Shown here in pieces: positions 30,919 through 36,314 of a DNA stretch of 36,314 nucleotides; positions within the stretch are counted from its first letter, which is position 1; each line of letters starts with the position of its first letter. Under the pieces are notes generated by a model that was not told the origin of the DNA, ran no database searches, and saw only the letters and a program-made list of their open reading frames with translations. The translations under genes were made by a program, and so were the position numbers. The stretch is from Novosphingobium lindaniclasticum LE124 (GTDB lineage Bacteria > Pseudomonadota > Alphaproteobacteria > Sphingomonadales > Sphingomonadaceae), in assembly GCF_000445125.1 (NCBI RefSeq), contig NZ_ATHL01000036.1:1-36314 (forward strand). Reading direction: 5' to 3'.

Positions 30919-32376
30919 GTGACGGTAGCGCTCCAGAACCAGGCCGATGTGCATGTCGCACTGACCCATGCGCCGATCGGCGCCATGATCATCGACCGGT
31001 CCGGCGTGATCTCCTGGGCCAACCCTGCACTGGCGGCGATGCTGGGAGAGAACGATCCGGCGGCCCTTCGGCTCACCCTGGCTTTCGTGTGGCTGTCCCA
31101 AGGCGATGCCGAACTGCTCCAGCAGATGCTGGAAGTCTTCTTCGCCGCCCCGGTCGAGGCCCGGCCCTCCTGGACACGGGTGGTCAGGATCAAGGCGCTG
31201 GAAGGCATGGAGCAGACCGTGGAACTGACGCTCGCCTCGTCCCCCGGCGAGTTCGACAAACGCGCGATCCTCTATTTCCAGAGCCTCACCCGCCAAGCCG
31301 TCGCCGAAAAGCGCTTTTCCCAGATCTTCGAGAACCTGCCGCTCGGCGCCCTCGTCGTCGACAGCCGGCAGCGCATCGTCCAGGTCAATGCCGCGCTCGC
31401 GGCCGAGTTCGGTTATCCGCGCGAAGACCTGGTCGGCCAGCCTCTGGAGACGCTGCTGCCTCCCCGCTACCGCGAAGCGCATCGCGAACATGCCGCAGGC
31501 TACGTCCAGGCCCCCAGTTCGCGCATGATGGGGTCCGGCCGCGATCTCACCGGTCTTCATCGCTCCGGGCAGGAGATCCCCATCGAGATTGCGTTGACCA
31601 AGCTCGAAAACGGCGCGCAACCGATGTTCATGGCCATCGTCAGCGACATTTCCTCGCGCAAGCGGGGCGAGAGCGCGCTCCAGCAGACGAATGCGCAACT
31701 GGAAGAATTCACGTATGTCGCCAGCCACGACTTGCGCTCGCCGCTGCGCGGCATCGCCGACCTCGTCACCTGGATCCGCGAGGATCTGAGCGACGTCGCG
31801 CTGCCGGAGGACGTGCAGCACAACTTCGAACGGATTTCCCTGCGGATCGCCCGCGCCGAGCGGATGATCGACGACTTGCTCGACTACGCCCGCGCCGGTG
31901 TGCGCGAACGCCATACCGAGGCGATCTCCCCCGCCGAACTGGTCGAGGAGGCGCTGGGCCTCGCCCTCGTCCCGGACAGCTTTTCGGTCGAAGTCGATAT
32001 TCAGGGCGGCGACATCATCGCCCCGCGCGCGCCGCTGGCGACCTCGCTGCGCAATCTCATCGGCAATGCCGTAAAGCACCACGGCAGCCGCGTCGGCCGC
32101 ATCCGCATCGCCATGCGCGAGGAAGGTCGCTTCTCGGTCTTCACCGTCGACGACGACGGCGAGGGCATCACGCCCGGCAACGAGGAGCGCATCTTCAAGC
32201 TGTTTCACCGGGCCTCCCCCGGCACCAGCGGCGACGGCGTCGGTCTCGCCTTCACCCGGCGCATGATCAACGCCCATGGCGGCATGGTCACCGTCCGCTC
32301 GCCCGGCGCGCTTGGCGGTGCTTCGTTCGAAATCCACTGGCCCCGGATCCTGCTGAAGGAGAACGAGGATGACTGA
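30919..32376 (+). CDS. Soluble PAS-domain sensor histidine kinase
   Basis: A 485-residue kinase without membrane spans. PAS domains occupy about 10-125 and 131-250. The HisKA segment is EEFTYVASHDLRSPLRGIAD with phospho-acceptor H270, the type seen in phytochrome-related kinases. The ATPase domain has the N box NLIGNAVKHHG (N383), G1 DDDGEGI (412-418), the F box IFKLFHR and G2 GDGVGLAFTRRMI. GTG 30919 has GAAGGGA about 8 bases upstream. It overlaps the response-regulator gene by 8 bp, so the two are translationally coupled. The signal is unknown; the PAS domains show no evident cofactor motif such as the LOV cysteine. Confidence 0.94.
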   Translation: MTVALQNQADVHVALTHAPIGAMIIDRSGVISWANPALAAMLGENDPAALRLTLAFVWLSQGDAELLQQMLEVFFAAPVEARPSWTRVVRIKALEGMEQTVELTLASSPGEFDKRAILYFQSLTRQAVAEKRFSQIFENLPLGALVVDSRQRIVQVNAALAAEFGYPREDLVGQPLETLLPPRYREAHREHAAGYVQAPSSRMMGSGRDLTGLHRSGQEIPIEIALTKLENGAQPMFMAIVSDISSRKRGESALQQTNAQLEEFTYVASHDLRSPLRGIADLVTWIREDLSDVALPEDVQHNFERISLRIARAERMIDDLLDYARAGVRERHTEAISPAELVEEALGLALVPDSFSVEVDIQGGDIIAPRAPLATSLRNLIGNAVKHHGSRVGRIRIAMREEGRFSVFTVDDDGEGITPGNEERIFKLFHRASPGTSGDGVGLAFTRRMINAHGGMVTVRSPGALGGASFEIHWPRILLKENEDD

Positions 32377-32833
32377 CGACAAAGGTACGACCACCCTTGT
32401 CCGGGACAGCGCGCGGTTCGACTATACGGTGCTCGTCGTCGATGACGACGACGTCGCGCTCGAAGGCGTCCTGCGTAGTTTCAGGCGCTACAGCGTTCCG
32501 TGCCGCAGCGAGGTGGCCGCGGATGGCCGCGAAGCCCTGGAGATCCTGCGCGGGCGCCATCCCGGCAAGCATGTCGACACGCCGGTGATCGTCCTGCTCG
32601 ACCTCAACATGCCGAACATGGACGGGTTCCAGTTCCTGGAAGAACTCCGCGCCGACGCCGAACTGAAGCGCACGGTGGTGTTCATCCTCAGCACCAGCTC
32701 GCGCGATCAGGACCGTTCGCGCGCCTACGACGAGCATGTCGCCGGCTACATGGTGAAGTCCGCCGTCGGCCCGCAGTTCGCCCAACTCGCCCAGTTCATC
32801 ACCAAGTACGCGACGACCCAGAACCTGCCTTGA
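32369..32833 (+). CDS. Single-domain response regulator (Rcp1-like)
   Basis: A 154-residue receiver-only protein. The acidic pair is in VLVVDDDDVALEG, the phospho-acceptor is D78 in VIVLLDLNMPNMDG, the switch Thr/Ser is in VFILSTSS (about 109) and the conserved Lys is K130 in GYMVKS. No output domain is present. The N-terminal 17 residues precede the first strand. Rcp1-type regulators typically pair with phytochrome-like kinases, matching the upstream kinase's HisKA type. AAGGAGAACGAGG lies just before ATG 32369. It probably shuttles phosphate between the kinase and the next gene's receiver or a shared target. Confidence 0.94.
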   Translation: MTDDKGTTTLVRDSARFDYTVLVVDDDDVALEGVLRSFRRYSVPCRSEVAADGREALEILRGRHPGKHVDTPVIVLLDLNMPNMDGFQFLEELRADAELKRTVVFILSTSSRDQDRSRAYDEHVAGYMVKSAVGPQFAQLAQFITKYATTQNLP

Positions 32834-32902
32834 AGCAGGCCCCTCCGAACCCAGCCCTGAGCCAGCCTCACGGCCCGTCCAACCTCGAAGGATTTCAGAT
32901 CG

Positions 32903-34669
32903 ATGGAATATATGCACAACGGCAAGACCGAGATCCAGGCCCTGGTGGTGGACGACGACGATGTCGACCGGGAACGCCTGATCCGCATGCTCCAGCGCGG
33001 CCCGCGCCCGATCAACGTGATCGAGGCCAGTTCGCAAGCCGAGGCGCTTCAGATCATCCGCCATGCCGAGCCTTCGCTCGACATCGTCTTCCTCGACTTC
33101 GGACTTTCGGACGGTGACGGCCGTGACCTCGTGCCGACGATCCGCGCCGAAGTGGATCAGGATTGCCCGATCGTGGCAGTCACCGGCAATGTCGACGAAC
33201 AGGTGGCGGCGGATTCGATCAAGGCCGGCATGACGGAATACCTCACCAAGCGCGCGCTTTCGCCCGAGCGGGTCGCCGCCTCGGTCGAGGAAGGCATCGC
33301 CTGGCGCAAGTATCGGCAGGACCTTCGGCGCACGGAGGAGGAATTGACTCATCGCAGCCTCCACGATCCCCTGACCGACCTGCCCAACCGCACCCTGCTG
33401 TTCGACCGCCTCGGTCAGGCCTGCGCCCGCGCCCGGCGCAACGGCGGCTCCTTCGCGGTGATGATGATCGACCTCGACCGCTTCAAGGAAATCAACGACA
33501 ACTTCGGCCATGCCGCCGGCGACGTGGTGCTCACCACCGTAGGTCGGCGGCTGCGCGGCCATCTGCGCGAAGTCGATACGGTGGCGCGTCTGGGCGGCGA
33601 CGAGTTCGCGCTCCTGCTCCAGGACGTGCCCGACTACGACACAGCGACGGCGCTCGCCGGCAAGCTGGCGCGCGTGATCGAGCAGCCCGTCGTCCACGAG
33701 AACCGCATCCTCCATGTCGGCGCCTCGATCGGCATCGCCATGTGCCCGCAGCGCGGCTATACGCCGACCGGCCTGCTCTCCGCCGCCGACGACGCCATGT
33801 ATGCCGCCAAGCGCGGGCTAGACAAGCTGGTAGCCAGCCGCGACAACCTGCCCGCCGCCCCGACTTTCGATCCCAAGGACATGCTGGAGGAGATCGACCA
33901 GGCGATCTCGCACGATGCGCTGGAATGGCACTGGCAGCCCAAGGTGGACTTGCGCGACGGGCGCGTGCTCGGCTTCGAGGCGCTGGTACGCTGGCGGCAC
34001 CCCCGCAGCGGCAATATCCCCGCAGACCAGCTCATCCGCACCGTCGAGCAGTCGCCCCTGCTGGAGACCTTCACCAACCAGTGTCTCGACACCGTGCTCT
34101 CGCAGTTCGCGCGCATCCAGCACAAGGTCGATGGCGCCGCCATCGCCATCAACGTCTCGGCCCGCATGCTGGAACGGCCGACGTTCGTGGACAGCGTGGT
34201 CGAACTGATCGAGTGCCACCGCATCGCCCCGGAACGGGTGACGCTGGAACTCACCGAAACCGCGCTGATCACCAATCCCTCGCAGGCCAAACGGGTGATC
34301 GAGCGGCTGCACGAGCACAAGATCCCGCTCTCGATCGACGATTTCGGCGCCGGGTTCACCTCGTTCGGCTACTTGCGTGAATTCGCCATCAGCGAGATCA
34401 AGATCGACCGCTCGTTCATCTCGCGCTTCACGGAAAGCCGGTTCGACCAGTCACTGGTGAACAGCCTTGTGGTGCTCTGCGAAAGCCTGGGCATTCCGCT
34501 GGTGGCAGAGGGTGTGGAAACGCCGGAGACGCAGGAACTGCTGGTCTCGCTGGGCTGCAACGCCGGGCAGGGCTACGGCATCTGCAAGCCGATGCCCTAC
34601 GACGACGTGCTCGACTGGATGGACACCTGGCGCAACCAGGCGCCGATGATCCGGCAGGTCAACGCCTGA
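32903..34669 (+). CDS. REC-GGDEF-EAL response regulator
   Basis: A 588-residue protein: receiver domain (about 10-130, acceptor D65 in VFLDFGLSDGDG, T94, K116), GGDEF domain (about 150-310) and EAL domain (about 325-575). GGDEF is intact at 231-235 and an RxxD inhibitory site (222-225) lies five residues before it, so product inhibition is possible. The phosphodiesterase side keeps EAL (359-361), NVSARML, LELTETALI, SIDDFGAGF (D479-D480) and EIKIDRSFI. Phosphorylation probably switches between making and degrading c-di-GMP. It follows the small regulator after 69 bp; ATG 32903 has GAAGGA upstream, with ATG 32912 as alternative. Confidence 0.95.
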   Translation: MEYMHNGKTEIQALVVDDDDVDRERLIRMLQRGPRPINVIEASSQAEALQIIRHAEPSLDIVFLDFGLSDGDGRDLVPTIRAEVDQDCPIVAVTGNVDEQVAADSIKAGMTEYLTKRALSPERVAASVEEGIAWRKYRQDLRRTEEELTHRSLHDPLTDLPNRTLLFDRLGQACARARRNGGSFAVMMIDLDRFKEINDNFGHAAGDVVLTTVGRRLRGHLREVDTVARLGGDEFALLLQDVPDYDTATALAGKLARVIEQPVVHENRILHVGASIGIAMCPQRGYTPTGLLSAADDAMYAAKRGLDKLVASRDNLPAAPTFDPKDMLEEIDQAISHDALEWHWQPKVDLRDGRVLGFEALVRWRHPRSGNIPADQLIRTVEQSPLLETFTNQCLDTVLSQFARIQHKVDGAAIAINVSARMLERPTFVDSVVELIECHRIAPERVTLELTETALITNPSQAKRVIERLHEHKIPLSIDDFGAGFTSFGYLREFAISEIKIDRSFISRFTESRFDQSLVNSLVVLCESLGIPLVAEGVETPETQELLVSLGCNAGQGYGICKPMPYDDVLDWMDTWRNQAPMIRQVNA

Positions 34670-34736
34670 GACCTCTCGTCAACGGGAGCGCGAACCGCGC
34701 CCCCGGCGACACCTGCCCGGTCGCGCCCAGCGTCAC

Positions 34737-34775
34737 GGCAGCGGTCACAGCGGCGCTCACAGCGGCGGTCGCAGG
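34737..34775. repeat. Short tandem repeat, unit near 12 bp
   Basis: Three imperfect units of the form CAGCGGCGCTCA follow the GGDEF-EAL gene in the gap before the convergent phzF-type gene. It is probably a minor slippage tract; no function is evident. Confidence 0.5.
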
Positions 34776-34803
34776 TTCGCGGCGCGGGAGGGGCGAAAGA
34801 AGC

Positions 34804-35652
34804 CTACGTTGCCAGGGGCATGGCCCCACCGCGCGAGACGGTCGCCACGTTGCCGGCGATCCAGATAGAACCCTCGGCGTCCTCGCGGCACCGTATCCGC
34901 CCCGCGGCGCCGACCTTGCGGCCCTGAGCCGCGACGTAATCGCGCTGCGCCAGACCCGCCGCGAAGAGATATTGCGCCACGGCCGCATTGAGACTGCCGG
35001 TGACCGGATCCTCGCAGACCCGCCCCGCCGCATCGGCGAAGAAAGCGCGCAGTTCCCACTGTGCTTCGTCGCCGGGCTTGCAGGGGCCCAGCAGTGCGAC
35101 ATCCGTGGGAATAGGCGCGCGCGGGACCGGCTCCGCCGCCAGCACCGCCTCGGCGGACACCAGGTGGAGGAGCTTCCAGCCCGGCCCGTTGGAGGCATGG
35201 ACACCGGCCACGACATCCCGCGCATCGACGCCGCAGAGACGGATGGTCTCCGCCAGATCTAATGCATCGAGCGGCCCGGACCGCACCAGCGGCGGCGCCC
35301 GAAAGGCAAGCTCCTCGCCCTCCTGCCGCACCTCGACAAGGCCGATACCGCATTCCTGCATGACTTGTCCCGGCACTTTGGGAGAGCCTCCGGCAGCGAG
35401 CCAGGCATGGGCGCTGCCAAGCGTGGGGTGACCCGCGAAAGGCAGTTCGCCGGCCGGATAGAAGATCCTCACCCGGTAGTCGGCCGCCGGGTCTACCGGT
35501 GGCAGCAGGAACGTGGTCTCCGAAAATCCCAGCCAGCGCGTGATGCGCAGCATCGTCCCGGCATCCAGATCCTCGCCCCCGCGCACGACGGCCAGCGGAT
35601 TGCCGCTCAGCGGCCCGGTCGCGAAGACATCCACCAGATCGAGTTGCATCAT
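34804..35652 (-). CDS. PhzF-family isomerase/epimerase
   Basis: A 282-residue PhzF-fold protein, related to diaminopimelate epimerase. Motifs are VDVFATGPLSGNPLAVV at the N terminus, GFSETTFLL with the catalytic Glu, RIFYPAGELPFAGHPTLGSA, and DPVTGSLNAAVAQYLFAAGL with the second half-site, followed by YVAAQGRKVGAAGRI. The family catalyses isomerisations in phenazine synthesis but most genomic members have no known substrate; no other phenazine genes are nearby. ATG 35652 (a second ATG follows at 35649) has AAAGGA about 9 bases upstream. It is a single-gene transcript, convergent with the GGDEF-EAL gene. Confidence 0.93.
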   Translation of the reverse strand: MMQLDLVDVFATGPLSGNPLAVVRGGEDLDAGTMLRITRWLGFSETTFLLPPVDPAADYRVRIFYPAGELPFAGHPTLGSAHAWLAAGGSPKVPGQVMQECGIGLVEVRQEGEELAFRAPPLVRSGPLDALDLAETIRLCGVDARDVVAGVHASNGPGWKLLHLVSAEAVLAAEPVPRAPIPTDVALLGPCKPGDEAQWELRAFFADAAGRVCEDPVTGSLNAAVAQYLFAAGLAQRDYVAAQGRKVGAAGRIRCREDAEGSIWIAGNVATVSRGGAMPLAT

Positions 35653-35819
35653 GCACTTGGTCCTTTCGTTCCGGCCAGCCGGGTGCAATGATCCCGGCGC
35701 GATTGCGCTCCGCTGCGGGCGCGCCCCGGTTTCTGCCGTGGTTCATTCGGGGTTCTGGAGCAAGGGTGCATGCTGATCGTTATCGATTTCGCATTTTCGC
35801 TTTTCGGAAGGATAGATCG

Positions 35820-36248
35820 ATGAAAAAGATCCTGATGGCTCTGGCGATGGCCATGGCCGTCGCCCCAATGGCCGCTCCGGTTTCCGCCGATCCGCCGCAC
35901 CGCTACGACCGCGACCGCTATGACCGCGACCGCTATGACCGTGGCCACGATCGCGGCCGCTACGACCGCAACCGGGGCTACAACCGCAACGTCTACGATG
36001 CGCGCGGCCGCTACCGCGAACCCCGCCGTCTCGGCAGGAACGACCGCGTATGGCGCGGCGGCGACGGGCGCTATTATTGCAAGCGGGACAACGGCACGAC
36101 GGGCCTGATCATCGGTGCCGGCGCCGGTGCCCTGGCCGGTCACCAGATCGCGGGGCGCGGCGACCAGACCCTGGGCGCGATCATCGGCGGCGTTGCCGGC
36201 GGCCTGCTCGGGCGCGAAATCGACCGGGGCGGCGTGAAGTGCCGCTGA
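35820..36248 (+). CDS. Secreted glycine-zipper protein with Tyr-Asp-Arg repeats
   Basis: A 142-residue protein. The signal peptide (MKKILMALAMAMAVAPMAAP, cleavage after VSA) is followed by YDRDRYDRDRYDRGHDRGRY-type repeats, an Arg/Tyr-rich segment and a C-terminal glycine-zipper 2TM region: GLIIGAGAGALAGHQIAGRG and GAIIGGVAGGLLGREIDRGG. Two Cys are in YYCKRD and VKCR. Such small proteins are common in sphingomonads and probably sit in the periplasm or outer membrane; function is unknown. GGAAGGAT lies 8 bases before ATG 35820. A terminator follows. Confidence 0.88.
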   Translation: MKKILMALAMAMAVAPMAAPVSADPPHRYDRDRYDRDRYDRGHDRGRYDRNRGYNRNVYDARGRYREPRRLGRNDRVWRGGDGRYYCKRDNGTTGLIIGAGAGALAGHQIAGRGDQTLGAIIGGVAGGLLGREIDRGGVKCR

Positions 36249-36274
36249 CCTGAGTCGGTTGGTCTGGATGCATG

Positions 36275-36306
36275 AAGGCGCGCCGCTCGCACGAGCGGCG
36301 CGCCTT
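36275..36306 (+). terminator. Terminator at the window end
   Basis: A perfect stem pairs 36275-36288 with 36293-36306 around GCAC, followed by a T-rich tail. It ends the glycine-zipper gene. Confidence 0.88.
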
Positions 36307-36314
36307 CTTCATTT

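Noticed and set aside
30073..32394. 773-codon minus-strand frame across the asparaginase and kinase genes
   Set aside because: Antisense shadow spanning two real genes and their intergenic gap; no domain.
34737..34775. Tandem 12-bp units considered as a CRISPR-like or regulatory array
   Set aside because: Units are contiguous, imperfect and without spacers; simple slippage is sufficient.

Overview
The window is GC-rich bacterial chromosome with densely packed genes on both strands. Several things point to an alphaproteobacterium of the Sphingomonadales, most like Novosphingobium or Sphingobium: an NDUFA12-type complex I accessory subunit, DUF2155 and DUF192 proteins next to aat, an isolated secE-nusG / rplK-rplA block led by tRNA-Trp, a 530-residue isocitrate lyase divergent from a RamB/ScfR-type regulator, and a stand-alone fatty acyl-AMP ligase. 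The taxonomic call is inference from gene content; no rRNA is present. All genes look chromosomal. No prophage, CRISPR array, complete insertion sequence or large island was seen.

Layout. (1) 1-500: two copies of a sequence block with a UUCG-loop terminator, possibly twin small RNAs. (2) 0.55-1.9 kb: a MoaB/CinA-fold protein and a possible chorismate lyase-like protein, plus strand. (3) 2.0-6.5 kb, minus strand: tRNA-Trp, a polytopic membrane protein, secE, nusG, a broken GNAT gene lying in the opposite orientation, then rplK and rplA. (4) 6.7-9.5 kb: aat on plus, converging and overlapping with a minus-strand cluster recX, DUF192, NDUFA12, DUF2155. (5) 9.7-11.5 kb: fatty acyl-AMP ligase. (6) 11.5-15.0 kb, minus: manC, manA, DUF2721, a membrane-anchored protein and DUF421. 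(7) 15.2-19.6 kb: a TonB protein and the ScfR-like regulator on minus, divergent from aceA, which is followed by a triplicated hairpin and a 56-residue protein. (8) 19.8-20.05 kb: a MITE-like element. (9) 20.2-23.3 kb: a PAS-GGDEF-EAL protein and a PfkB-family sugar kinase. (10) 23.9-30.7 kb: a MATE exporter, a DHA2 tripartite efflux operon with its divergent TetR regulator, and a short asparaginase-like protein. (11) 30.9-34.7 kb: a soluble PAS histidine kinase, a single-domain response regulator and a REC-GGDEF-EAL protein, with a weak c-di-GMP riboswitch-like motif upstream. (12) 34.8-36.3 kb: a PhzF-family isomerase and a small secreted glycine-zipper protein.

How the genes work together. 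The aceA/ScfR pair is a self-contained glyoxylate-shunt control unit with a clear inverted-repeat operator. The manC/manA pair supplies GDP-mannose for surface polysaccharide. The OMF-MFP-MFS genes with TetR form a drug-export unit sharing one operator region. The kinase/regulator/GGDEF-EAL trio is a phosphorelay feeding into c-di-GMP turnover. The least explained items are the twin sRNA-like repeats, the stop-codon hairpin array behind aceA, the 260-bp TA-flanked inverted-repeat element, and the GNAT pseudogene inside the transcription/translation cluster.
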